NCBI GenBank assembly: GCA_019873655.1
Contig: JAIOAU010000007.1
Location: forward strand, 62,001-126,000
DNA from: Chloroflexota bacterium
Lineage (GTDB): Bacteria > Chloroflexota > Anaerolineae > Anaerolineales > Villigracilaceae
Length of the DNA stretch: 64,000 nucleotides
Direction: 5' to 3'
The position numbers and the translations under genes were made by a program. Position 1 is the stretch's first letter. Every line of letters begins with the position of its first letter. The notes beneath the pieces were generated by a model. The model did not search any database, was not told the origin of the DNA, and saw nothing but the letters and a program-made list of their open reading frames with translations. Shown here piece by piece: positions 35,512 through 43,886 of this stretch.

Positions 35512-37086
35512 CTGCTGGCGCAATCGTACAGAACATTCCTTGGCGTCAGCACTTGCCTGGGCCAGCGGTCGGTGTACACCCGATAGTCTTCCAATTCATC
35601 CAACAGCGGCTCCAGACGGCGCTCGGCCTGCCAGCGCGAGAGATGAAAAGCGCGCCAGTCCGAATCGCCCTGCCGGGAGGCCGCGGACAGGCGGCAGGCC
35701 AGCACGGCCCCGGCCGCGTCGCGGGTCAGCGGCGGCAACTCCTCGGACTGGAAAGCCTCGGCCAGCGCCGGGACAGCGTCGTCCGAGAGCGAGGCCAGAT
35801 AGGCCACGTCCAGCCCCTCCCCCTCGGCGGCGCGCGCCAGGTTCTGCCGGACGATGAAGCCGTCCACGTTGAGCAGGCTCAGGCTGGCGGCAAAGCCGAT
35901 CGAAGCGAGCAGCAGGACCAGGGTCGCCTGGCGCTGACGGTTCAGGAGGTCCAGCACGACCACCGCCGCCAGCACGATCCCCAGCCAGATCATGAAGACA
36001 TGCGTGTAGGTGCGCAGGCGGGAGAAGCCGTAGGCCGCCTCGTAGAGCAGCAGGCGCTGAAAAGCTGAGACCAGGATCACGCCGACCAGCGCCACCATCG
36101 CAATTCCCAGGCCGGAGAACCAGCCGCGCTGCCGACGGGTCTCGCGCCGGACGATCCCGCTCAAGCCCAGGAACAGGAGCAGGCTGAAGAAGGCCACCGT
36201 CACCAATTCGCCGAAGCCGCGCCGGGCGTACTCGGAGTAGGTGTAGCCCTCCACGATGTCAATGTTGGCCTGCCCGCCGAAGAAATATTTGAACTGGATG
36301 ATGACGAAGACGGTGAACAGCGTCACCACGCCGCCCAGGACAATGGCCGCCTCGGTGAATCCCAGGAACGAACGCACGAGCGGCTTGTCGAGGCCGAGCA
36401 GGGTTTCGTCCCGGCTCTTAGCGGCGGCGTGCAGGATGGCTCCTGCCAGCAGATAAGCGATGAGAAGGATGAGGAAACCGCGCAGGATATATTCGGGCAG
36501 CCGTTCCAGGCGGAACAGGTCGATGAAGTCCTGCGTCCAGCGGTCGAAGACCGGGTCGGCGGCCGAAAGCAGGGCAGCAAAGACCGCCAGGATGGGCAGC
36601 GCAATCAACAAGCCGCGCAACACCGCCCAGAAATGCTTCCAGCCGACCTTGCGGGCGGGGGCGTCGGCCTGCGGCGGAGCGTTTTTCCTCTCCGACAGGA
36701 AAATCAACGGCCGGGCGATGAGGCTGCCCACCAGGCGAAAGAGATTGGCCAGGTAATCCAGCAGGCCGTACTCCACCCAGCGTCCGCCCAAATAGGTCGC
36801 CGCCAGCACCCCCATCAGGAGCAGGACGAAGACCACCGCCAGGAAGACCGTCATCGGCTCCAGGCGGAGGAAGGTCGTCGCTGAGAAGAACAAAATCGGC
36901 GCCGGCAGGAGCAGCGTTTTCCAGGAGGGCTTGAGACCTTCCAGGCCGAGAATCAAGAAACCGCCCCCCCAGGCACAAGACGACGAAGAGGGCGAAACTG
37001 AGGCCCGGCTTGTGATTCCAGAACAGAAAGTCGAAACACCACCCCAAGAACAGGACTGTGATCCAGAGAACATGGGAACGTTTCAT
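35499..37086 (-). pseudogene. DUF4173 membrane protein with frameshift at a 7-G run
   Basis: Polytopic membrane protein of about 528 codons. Translation from ATG 37086, behind a strong ribosome-binding site (AGGAGGTG), gives MKRSHVLWITVLFLGWCFDF, then FALFVVLCLGG, and then loses the frame. Homologous sequence continues in the +1 frame as GGGFLILGLEGLKPSWKTLL and on to YDCASSYSD. Removing one G from the run at 36964-36970 restores LGGGFLILG. The intact part has the DUF4173 features, including PVFDRWTQDFIDLF and IDIVEGYTYSEYARRGFGEL. Function unknown. Real mutation, slippage-based switching and sequencing error are all possible. Confidence 0.8.
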
Positions 37087-37199
37087 GGGACACCTCCTCC
37101 CGCAAATTTCCGCCGAGGATAGCCATGGCGGACTCGCGAAGACTCTCAAAAGGTCTCAAATTTGAAAATCGATCCTCTGACGAATCAGACCGGCCGCCG

Positions 37200-37242
37200 A
37201 AAAGAAAAACATGGGCCAGGCAGCAGCGCAGCGGCCCATGTT
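37200..37242 (-). terminator. terminator of the kor operon
   Basis: On the minus strand: 10-bp stem AACATGGGCC / GGCCCATGTT (37233-37242 and 37208-37217), 15-nt loop, then TTTTCTTT. It lies 20 bp after the korC stop. Confidence 0.88.
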
Positions 37243-37261
37243 CCTCGGAAACCCCGTGTTT

Positions 37262-37813
37262 TTACTTTTTCACGGCCGCGGCCGCGGCGAAGCCCGCCTC
37301 GAGGGCTTTGCGATTCATCTCCTCGGTGCCGCGCGGGGCGCGGGCAGCGACCGCCTTCTCGATCGCCTGACGCTCGACGATTCCCGTCAGGCCGACCAGC
37401 ACGCCCAGGGCCACCGTGTTGGCCGTGATCTGCCGGCCGGTCGTCTCGAAGGCCAGATGAGTGATGGGGATGCGGATGGCTCTCTCGTCGGCGTCTTTGA
37501 CCTTGTCGGCGTCTACAATCAGCAAGCCGTCGGGTTTGACCTCTTTATGAAACTTTCGATACGCTTCCTGGCTGAGCGCCACCAGGATATCGGCCTCGAT
37601 CACTTCCGGGTGGTCGATCTCGCCATTGGAGATGATCACTTCCGATTTACTCGCCCCGCCGCGCGCTTCGGGACCGTAAGACTGCGACTGGACGACGTTC
37701 TTGCCGCTGTAGATCGAGGCGGCCTCGGCCAGGATGATACCGGCCAGAATCATCCCCTGCCCGCCCTCGCCGGCGAGGCGGATTTCGATGCGATCTGCAA
37801 CTTCGTGGCTCAT
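37262..37813 (-). CDS. korC: 2-oxoacid:ferredoxin oxidoreductase, gamma subunit
   Basis: Gamma subunit (183 residues) of the CoA-acylating 2-oxoacid:ferredoxin oxidoreductase. Seen: IEIRLAGEGGQGMILAGIIL (GGQG motif), VVQSQSYGPEARGGASKSEV, and LVALSQEAYRKF, all typical of KorC/VorC/PorG. Its start overlaps the korB stop as ATGA. Together with KorA it forms the CoA-binding half of the enzyme. Confidence 0.95.
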   Translation of the reverse strand: MSHEVADRIEIRLAGEGGQGMILAGIILAEAASIYSGKNVVQSQSYGPEARGGASKSEVIISNGEIDHPEVIEADILVALSQEAYRKFHKEVKPDGLLIVDADKVKDADERAIRIPITHLAFETTGRQITANTVALGVLVGLTGIVERQAIEKAVAARAPRGTEEMNRKALEAGFAAAAAVKK

Positions 37814-38712
37814 TTTTCGCCTCCCTGGACGCGGGTGATCAGGTTGTCATAAGCAACCGTGTACTGAGGTCGCTCGACATCCAGGAACTTGCCGCGGACG
37901 ATTTTCGTATTGGCGGCCTTTTCCTCCGGCGTCAAGCGTTCATAGGCGCTCTGGGCGATGGTGTTGTCTTTGAGGGCGCGCATCATATCGGCGGCGGTGC
38001 CGAGTCTGTTGAACCGTCCGTAGGTGGTATGGCAGTAGGAAACCGCCTCGACCACGCTGAAACCGTCCTTGGCGATGGCTTCGGCCAGGAACTTGTCCAA
38101 TTCGAGGGCGTGATAGACGGTGGAACGGGCTACATAAGAGGCCCCGGCCGCGATGGCCAATTCACAGATTGGGAAGGGCGGTTCGATGTTGCCATACGGC
38201 GCGGTGGTCGCCCGGCCGCCGATGGGCGTGGTCGGGCTGTACTGGCCGCCAGTCATGCCATAGATGGCGTTGTTGACCACCAGGGCGGTGATCCCCAGAT
38301 TGCGCCGGGCGGCGTGGATGAAGTGGTTGCCGCCGATGGCCAGGGCGTCGCCGTCGCCCATGATGGCAATGACTTTCATATCCGGGCGGGCGATTTTCAA
38401 TCCGGTGGCAAACGCCAGCGCCCGGCCGTGGGTGGTGTGCAGGGTGTTGAAATCCATGTAAACCGGCATGCGCGCCGTGCAGCCAATGCCGGAGACGAGC
38501 GCCACCTCGTCGTTGCTCAAACCGAGGTGATCGATGGCGCGAATCAGCGCCCCCATCACCACGCCGATGCCGCAGCCCGAACACCAGATGGTGGGGAATT
38601 TCTTGTTCTTGCGCAGTTTCTGCAGAGTCTCGCTGCGGTTGAACCAATCGGCTTGCGGAATGAGGGCCTCGTGTTTTTCGAGTTCGTGGGCTTCGAGAAT
38701 GTGATCGTCCAT
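37810..38712 (-). CDS. korB: 2-oxoacid:ferredoxin oxidoreductase, beta subunit
   Basis: TPP-binding subunit of 300 residues. Seen: WCSGCGIGVVMGALIRAI, SGIGCTARMPVYMDFNTLHTTHGRALAFATG, and the TPP/Mg motif IMGDGDALAIGGNHFIHAAR followed by VVNNAIYGMTGGQYSPTTP. The CxxC-type cysteines and C-terminal conserved cysteine bind the [4Fe-4S] cluster. The HTTHGRA stretch is typical of the 2-oxoglutarate enzymes. Gap of four bases to korA. Confidence 0.96.
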   Translation of the reverse strand: MDDHILEAHELEKHEALIPQADWFNRSETLQKLRKNKKFPTIWCSGCGIGVVMGALIRAIDHLGLSNDEVALVSGIGCTARMPVYMDFNTLHTTHGRALAFATGLKIARPDMKVIAIMGDGDALAIGGNHFIHAARRNLGITALVVNNAIYGMTGGQYSPTTPIGGRATTAPYGNIEPPFPICELAIAAGASYVARSTVYHALELDKFLAEAIAKDGFSVVEAVSYCHTTYGRFNRLGTAADMMRALKDNTIAQSAYERLTPEEKAANTKIVRGKFLDVERPQYTVAYDNLITRVQGGEK

Positions 38713-38716
38713 CGTT

Positions 38717-39832
38717 CTAGCCCTCCATGGCGTCCAGAATCATCTGCGGCGTGACCATCTCCCCGTTGGCGCGGGTGACGCGCACAACCTTCTTGCGGCC
38801 AACGACGCGCTCGACCTCGTAGGCCAACTGCCCCAGGTTCATCTCGGCCACGATGATTTTGTCCAGGCGCTCCCCAAACGCTTCGACCTGCTTTTCGGGG
38901 AACGGCCAGATGGTGTACAAGGTCAGCATGTCGACCTTCAGGCCGCGGGCGCGGGCGACCTTCAAGGCGTGCCGGGCAGCGCGGGCCGTGCAGCCATAGG
39001 AGAGCAGACCGACGCGGGCGCCGTCTTGCGCGTCTTCCGCCAGAAGGGTAATCTGGTCAATGTGTTTGTCCAACTTGGTGTTGACGCGCTCCAGCCAGGG
39101 GTCGATTTCGTCAATGCGCTGGGTCGGGAAACCGAGTTCGTCATGCAGCAAGCCGGTGACATGATAGCGATAGCCCTGTCCAAACGGAACCAGCGGCGGG
39201 ACGCCGTCGGGCGTGTTGCGGAAGGCCTTGTACTCTTCCGGCGGTTCGGTCACCTTGTGCTCGAAGATTTGAATCTTGCTGAAATCCGGCAATTCGACCG
39301 GCTCGCGCATGTGGCCGATGACTTCGTCGGTCAACAAGATGACCGGCGTGCGATACCGCTCGGACATATCGAAGGCGACGACCGTCAGATCGAAGGCCTG
39401 TCGCACCGAGACGGGAGCCAGGGCGATGATCGGATGATCGCCGTGCGTGCCCCAGCGGGCCTGCATCACGTCGCCCTGCGAGGGTGCGGTCGGCTGGCCG
39501 GTCGAGGGTCCGAGGCGCTGGACGTCCACGACCACGCAGGGGATTTCGGCGATGGCGGCGTAGCCGATATTTTCCTGCATCAGCGAGAAACCGGGGCCGC
39601 TGGTGGCGGTCATGGACTTCAACCCGCCCAGCCGCGCCCCGATGATGGCGGCCATGCTGGCGATTTCATCCTCCATCTGGATGAATTTGCCGCCCACTTT
39701 GGGCAGTTCGCGGGCCAGGATTTCGGCGACTTCTGTGGAAGGGGTGATGGGATAACCGGCATAGAAGCGGCAGCCAGCCGCGATCGCGCCCCAGCCGATG
39801 GCCTCGTTGCCTTGCATCAACTGGACTGTCAT
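38717..39832 (-). CDS. korA: 2-oxoacid:ferredoxin oxidoreductase, alpha subunit
   Basis: Catalytic alpha subunit of 371 residues. Seen: LMQGNEAIGWGAIAAGCRFYAGYPITPSTEV, IQMEDEIASMAAIIGARLGG, TATSGPGFSLMQENIGYA, VDVQRLGPSTGQPTAPSQGD, and GDHPIIALAPVSVRQAFDLT. The short, unfused form and the KorD-A-B-C order fit 2-oxoglutarate:ferredoxin oxidoreductase. It would supply succinyl-CoA and reduced ferredoxin, or run reductively in CO2 fixation; direction cannot be read from sequence. Confidence 0.95.
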   Translation of the reverse strand: MTVQLMQGNEAIGWGAIAAGCRFYAGYPITPSTEVAEILARELPKVGGKFIQMEDEIASMAAIIGARLGGLKSMTATSGPGFSLMQENIGYAAIAEIPCVVVDVQRLGPSTGQPTAPSQGDVMQARWGTHGDHPIIALAPVSVRQAFDLTVVAFDMSERYRTPVILLTDEVIGHMREPVELPDFSKIQIFEHKVTEPPEEYKAFRNTPDGVPPLVPFGQGYRYHVTGLLHDELGFPTQRIDEIDPWLERVNTKLDKHIDQITLLAEDAQDGARVGLLSYGCTARAARHALKVARARGLKVDMLTLYTIWPFPEKQVEAFGERLDKIIVAEMNLGQLAYEVERVVGRKKVVRVTRANGEMVTPQMILDAMEG

Positions 39833-39841
39833 ACGATCCTC

Positions 39842-40108
39842 CTACTCCAGTCTCCGCACCACAATGGCCAGGTCGGGACAATGGGTGTCGCAGAAGTGAC
39901 AGGCGGTGCATTTCTCCGGGGCGACGACGCGCGGATGATCCTCGTCCGCCTCCATCGCCAGCACTTTGGTCGGGCAGAACTCGACGCAGATGTGGCAGCC
40001 CTTGCACCACTTGGCGTAGATGATCACCTCGCCGCGCGGGCCTTTACGCGGCGCGGCCGGGGGCGGCGTACTTTGCGTTTGAGTCGAAACAGCAGATGGT
40101 TCGGGCAT
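39842..40108 (-). CDS. korD: 2-oxoacid:ferredoxin oxidoreductase, delta (2x[4Fe-4S] ferredoxin) subunit
   Basis: 88-residue ferredoxin-like subunit carrying electrons from KorAB. Seen: two clusters, CKGCHICVEFCPTKV and CTACHFCDTHCPDLA, each CxxCxxCxxxCP, after a Pro-rich lead. First gene of the operon. Upstream GAGGAAAGG serves as ribosome-binding site. A TACAAT -10-like box (40166-40171, minus strand) and a dyad lie in the leader. Confidence 0.93.
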   Translation of the reverse strand: MPEPSAVSTQTQSTPPPAAPRKGPRGEVIIYAKWCKGCHICVEFCPTKVLAMEADEDHPRVVAPEKCTACHFCDTHCPDLAIVVRRLE

Positions 40109-40132
40109 GAAGAACCTTTCCTCGAAAAAGTT

Positions 40133-40154
40133 TTATCCAGCGCATTTTGGATAA
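40133..40154. promoter_or_regulatory. TTATCCA-N8-TGGATAA dyad in the kor leader
   Basis: 7-bp perfect inverted repeat (40133-40139 and 40148-40154). On the minus strand it lies just downstream of a TACAAT -10-like box at 40166-40171, about +5 to +26 of the predicted transcript, an operator-like position. The other side of this 180-bp gap has a TATAAT (40260-40265) for the superoxide reductase gene. Confidence 0.45.
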
Positions 40155-40288
40155 TGTGCAGCCCGATTGTAGCCGAATTTCAGTCCGACTGCCAGACGAT
40201 AAAATTCCTAATTCCCAGGTAACATCTGTCCACGTCTTTCCACCCGAAGCAGGAGATACTATAATCTTACAGGACAGGAGGTGACGCC

Positions 40289-40666
40289 ATGTACATCCAG
40301 AAAGACGACTGGAAGAAAGAAAAACACATGCCGGTCATCGAGATCCCGGCCCAGGTGACGGCGGGGGAGCCGTTTCAGGTCAGGGTCAGCATCGGCAAAG
40401 AGATTCCGCACCCCAACACCACCGAGCATCACATCACCTGGATCGACCTGTATTTTCACCCGGCGGGTGAAAAATTCCCCCATCAAGTCGGCCATTTCGC
40501 CTTCAGCGCCCACGGCGCGGCGGTGGCGGGAGCCAACACCGGGCCGGTCTACACCGAACCCAACCTGACCGTGACGGTCAAAATCAACAAGCCCGGCGTC
40601 TTCCACGCCCTGGCCTTTTGCAATATCCATGGGTTGTGGGAAAGCGAACAGGAAGTCAACCTGTAG
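40289..40666 (+). CDS. superoxide reductase (neelaredoxin type)
   Basis: Non-heme iron enzyme of 125 residues that reduces superoxide to hydrogen peroxide in anaerobes. Seen: the EKH motif (E11, H13), H41 and H47 in HPNTTEHHI, and the Cys/His pair C111 and H114 in FCNIHGLW, giving the Fe(His)4Cys centre. There is no N-terminal desulforedoxin domain, so it is the one-iron class. A TATAAT at 40260-40265 and AGGAGGTGA ribosome-binding site precede it. Confidence 0.94.
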   Translation: MYIQKDDWKKEKHMPVIEIPAQVTAGEPFQVRVSIGKEIPHPNTTEHHITWIDLYFHPAGEKFPHQVGHFAFSAHGAAVAGANTGPVYTEPNLTVTVKINKPGVFHALAFCNIHGLWESEQEVNL

Positions 40667-40673
40667 TCGTCCC

Positions 40674-42209
40674 TCAAGACCCCATCATCAGCCGCGGCCG
40701 GTACTGGAGCGCCTCGGCCAGGTGCGCCGGTTGAATCGACTCGCTGCCGGCCAGATCGGCAATCGTGCGCGCCAGTTTCAGAACGCGGTGATAGGCGCGG
40801 GCGGTCAACTGCATCTGGTTCATCGCCGCCTGCATCAACCGCTGGCCGGTCTCGTCCAGAGCGCAGTAGCGGCGGATCTCGGCCGGGCGCATTTCGGCGT
40901 TGCAGGTCAGCGCAGACGATTGCCCCTCCGCCCCAAAGCGCTGGCGCTGAATCTGACGCGCCCGCTCCACCCGTTCCCGCACCCGCGCGCTCGACTCCCC
41001 CAGCCGGTCGTCCGATAGTTTTTCGTATTCCACCCGCGGCACCTCGACATGGATGTCGATCCGGTCCAGCAGCGGGCCGGAGAGACGCTTTTGATATTTC
41101 GTCACCACCGTGTTCGAACAGGTGCAGGGCCGCGCCGGGTCGCCGTAGTAGCCGCACGGGCAGGGATTCATCGCCGCTACCAGTTGAAAATTGGCCGGGA
41201 AGGTCAGCGAACCCTGCGCCCGGCTGATGGTCACGACCTTGTCCTCCAGCGGCTGGCGCAGCACCTCCAGGACGCGCGTCCCGAACTCGGGCAGTTCGTC
41301 CAGGAACAAGACGCCGCGGTGGGCCAGCGAGATCTCGCCCGGATGCGGCCAGTTGCCGCCGCCCACCAGCCCGGCGTGGCTGATGGTGTGATGCGGAGCG
41401 CGGAACGGCCGGTTGCGGATGAGCGGCGTCCCGGGGGGCAGTTGATCGGCCACCGAGTAGATGCGGGTCACGTCCAGCGCCTCATCGACCGACATCTGCG
41501 GCAGGATGCCCGGCAGGGCGCGCGCCAGGAGGGTCTTGCCCGCCCCCGGCGGGCCGATCATCAGCACATTGTGACCGCCGGCGGCAGCCACCTCCAGCGC
41601 CCGCTTGACGTGTTCCTGCCCCTTGACCTCGCCGAAATCGGTCGGGACAAAGATCGGCGCCGACTCGACCTCCGTCCGCCGATAGGGCGGGATGACTTTG
41701 CGCCCCGTCAGATGAAAGAAAAGCGCCGAGAGCGAGGGGACGGGGATGACCTCAATGTCGGGAATCAGCGCCGCCTCGGCCGCGTCCGCTTCGGGGACGA
41801 CGATGCGCTTGAAGCCGGCCGCCCGGGCGGTCGCCGCCATCGGCAGGACGCCGCGGGCATGCCGCACCGTCCCGTCTAGCGAAAGTTCGCCCACCACCAT
41901 CGTCCCCTCGACGCAATCGGGCGGCAGTATGCCAGAATAGATCAATACTCCCACCGCAATGGGCAGGTCGTAGGCGGGGCCTTCTTTGCGGACGGAGGCG
42001 GGAGCCAGGTTGACCACCAGCCGCTTGCGCGGATAGGGCGCCCCCACATTGCGCACCGCTGCCTGGACGCGTTCGCGGCTCTCTTGCACGGCGGCGTCGG
42101 GCAGACCGACGACGGTCATTCCGGGGAAGCCCTGTGTGTAATCAACTTCGACTTCTACGACCACCCCGTCCAGGCCAATGACGGCGCAGGAATACACACG
42201 GGCCAGCAT
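40674..42209 (-). CDS. comM: YifB/ComM-family Mg-chelatase-like AAA+ ATPase
   Basis: 511 residues. Seen: an N-terminal Lon-S16-like domain (VVVEVEVDYTQGFPGMTVVGLPD), Walker A IGPPGAGKTLLARALPGILP near residue 215, the sensor region HPGEISLAHRGVLFLDELPEF, a Cys-rich CPCGYYGDPARPCTCS, and the C-terminal Mg_chelatase_C region with RAYHRVLKLARTIADLAGSE. In Vibrio, ComM is a hexameric branch-migration helicase for natural transformation. Ends seven bases from the convergent superoxide reductase gene. Confidence 0.94.
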   Translation of the reverse strand: MLARVYSCAVIGLDGVVVEVEVDYTQGFPGMTVVGLPDAAVQESRERVQAAVRNVGAPYPRKRLVVNLAPASVRKEGPAYDLPIAVGVLIYSGILPPDCVEGTMVVGELSLDGTVRHARGVLPMAATARAAGFKRIVVPEADAAEAALIPDIEVIPVPSLSALFFHLTGRKVIPPYRRTEVESAPIFVPTDFGEVKGQEHVKRALEVAAAGGHNVLMIGPPGAGKTLLARALPGILPQMSVDEALDVTRIYSVADQLPPGTPLIRNRPFRAPHHTISHAGLVGGGNWPHPGEISLAHRGVLFLDELPEFGTRVLEVLRQPLEDKVVTISRAQGSLTFPANFQLVAAMNPCPCGYYGDPARPCTCSNTVVTKYQKRLSGPLLDRIDIHVEVPRVEYEKLSDDRLGESSARVRERVERARQIQRQRFGAEGQSSALTCNAEMRPAEIRRYCALDETGQRLMQAAMNQMQLTARAYHRVLKLARTIADLAGSESIQPAHLAEALQYRPRLMMGS

Positions 42210-42215
42210 GGGTTA

Positions 42216-42244
42216 AGTGTAGACCAGGTTGAGCAGAACGTCAA
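42216..42244 (-). promoter_or_regulatory. leaderless promoter of comM
   Basis: Minus strand: TTGACG (42239-42244), 17-bp spacer, TACACT (42216-42221), then six bases (TAACCC) to the ATG at 42209. No ribosome-binding site. Confidence 0.72.
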
Positions 42245-42256
42245 CCGCCAGAGCGC

Positions 42257-43615
42257 CTACGATCCCGGCAGGGTGAACAGGAAGACCAAATCGTTGACGT
42301 TCGTCCCGGTCGGGCCGGGCTTCAGCAAATCCCCCAGGGCGGCGAAGAACGAATACGAATCGTTCCGCTCCAGATGCTCGACCGGATGCAGGCCGAGGGC
42401 CGCGGCGCGGCGAAAGGTCTCGCCGGTGACGACCGCCCCGGCCGCGTCGGTCGGGCCGTCCTCGCCGTCGGTGGCCAGCGTGACCAGCAGCGCGCCGGGG
42501 AAACCGGCCAGTTCGGTGACCGCCGCCAGCGCCAGTTCGGTGTTGCGGCCGCCGCGGCCGCCGCCGCGCAGGGTGACGGTCGTCTCGCCGCCGGCGACGA
42601 GGCAGGCCGGGGGCGGGACGGGATCGCCCGTCCGCCAGGCCTGACGGAGCAGAGTCGCCAGTTCGAAGCCCGCCTGACTCGCCTCGCCCTGCAAGTCGGC
42701 GCGCAAAAGATAGGGATGGAAGCCCTCCGCCTCGGCCTGGCTCAGCGCCGCCTGGGCCGCCGTCAGATTGCTGCCGATGAGGACGTTCTGAACCCGCTCG
42801 AAGAGCGGGTCGCCGGGCTTGGGCGTTTCGGGAGAAGAGCGCAGGACGTGCAGGAGGGAGGGGAAAACGCGCCGCTGCAACCCGTGCCGGGACAGGATGG
42901 CCAGCGCTTCGGCCCGCGTGGTCGGGTCGGGAGCGGTCGGGCCGGAGGCGATCGCCTCGAGCGGGCTGCCGACCACGTCCGAAAGAATCAGGCTGACGAT
43001 CCGCGCCCCGTTTGCCAGTTTCACCATCCCGCCGCCCTTGAGGCGGTCCAGGCGGCGGCGCAGGGCGTTGATCTCGTCGATGCGCGCTCCGCAGGCCAGC
43101 AGGGCCTGGGTCAGAGCCTGGAGGTCCTCCAGCGAGACGCCCGCCGCGGGCGCGGCCGCCAGCGCCGACCCGCCGCCCGAAATCAGACAAAAGAGCAGAT
43201 CGTCCGGCCCGAGAGCCGCCAGGAAGGCCGCGGCGCGTTCCCCCGCCTCCAGACTGCGCCGCCCCGGCACGGGGTGGTCGCCTTCCACAATCGTCAGCCT
43301 CTCCGTCCCGCCCTGCCCAGCGGCGTGTTTGGTCACCGCCAGCCCGGCCGTCAGCCGCTCGCCGAGCAGGTCGGCCAGCGCCGCCGCCATCGGGACGGCC
43401 GCCTTGCCCAGCCCCAGCAGGCAGACGCGGCGGAAGGCCGCCAGGTCATAGGCGCGGCCCGCCACAAACAGCCGCTCCCCGTCGCGGCGGACCTGCCGCC
43501 GCACCGCCTCGGCCGGATCGACCGCGTTCACCGCCGCCGCCAGGATGCGGGCCGCCGCCCCGCCGTAGGGAGAACGGCGCAGACTCTCGGTCAGGAAGGA
43601 CTCGGCAGGAATCAT
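42257..43615 (-). CDS. gckA: glycerate 2-kinase (GckA/TtuD, MOFRL family)
   Basis: 452 residues. Phosphorylates D-glycerate to 2-phosphoglycerate. Seen: the N-terminal DUF4147 domain with LGLGKAAVPMAAALADLL, VTKHAAG, EGDHPVPGRRSLEAGERAAAFL and FCLISGGGSALAAAP, and the C-terminal MOFRL domain with CLVAGGETTVTLRGGGRGGRNTELALAA and LATDGEDGPTDAAGAVV. It is divergent from the hydroxypyruvate/glyoxylate reductase gene, which makes its substrate. On the minus strand TATCAT preceded by TGC (extended -10) ends six bases before the ATG. Confidence 0.93.
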   Translation of the reverse strand: MIPAESFLTESLRRSPYGGAAARILAAAVNAVDPAEAVRRQVRRDGERLFVAGRAYDLAAFRRVCLLGLGKAAVPMAAALADLLGERLTAGLAVTKHAAGQGGTERLTIVEGDHPVPGRRSLEAGERAAAFLAALGPDDLLFCLISGGGSALAAAPAAGVSLEDLQALTQALLACGARIDEINALRRRLDRLKGGGMVKLANGARIVSLILSDVVGSPLEAIASGPTAPDPTTRAEALAILSRHGLQRRVFPSLLHVLRSSPETPKPGDPLFERVQNVLIGSNLTAAQAALSQAEAEGFHPYLLRADLQGEASQAGFELATLLRQAWRTGDPVPPPACLVAGGETTVTLRGGGRGGRNTELALAAVTELAGFPGALLVTLATDGEDGPTDAAGAVVTGETFRRAAALGLHPVEHLERNDSYSFFAALGDLLKPGPTGTNVNDLVFLFTLPGS

Positions 43616-43667
43616 GCTCCTATGATAGCATTAAAGCGCGAACGAGGAGGCGACTCGAATTTTCGCC

Positions 43668-43854
43668 GCGGCCGGCGCATTGCTGCTTTTCGGCATCGAA
43701 TGACACGAATTTTACAAAAAAATTGGGACAGACGATCCAAATTTTCGCCGCGGCTGGCGCATTGCTGCTGTTCGGCATCGAATGACACAAATTTTACAAA
43801 AAGATTTGGGACATTCGTGAAATTCGATGCTTTTTCCTACCGGACAATCTTTCG
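43668..43854 (-). repeat. diverged copies of the 106-bp palindromic repeat (family A)
   Basis: A truncated unit (43668 to about 43731) and a full unit (43750-43854) match the reverse complement of the triple repeat at 55162-55479, with perhaps 15 percent differences by eye. Shared blocks include GCATCGAATGACAC, AATTTTACAAAAA and GACAATCTTT. They fill most of the 271-bp gap between the glycerate kinase and the reductase genes. Promoter elements of the reductase may lie in the repeat end. Confidence 0.85.
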
Positions 43855-43886
43855 AGGATAAAGTTGAATTCGCTCAAGGAGATGCC

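Noticed and set aside
43827-43886. Longer start of the glyoxylate reductase ([11 protein letters not shown])
   Set aside because: It lies in the repeat; the [10 protein letters not shown] start has a proper AAGGAG.
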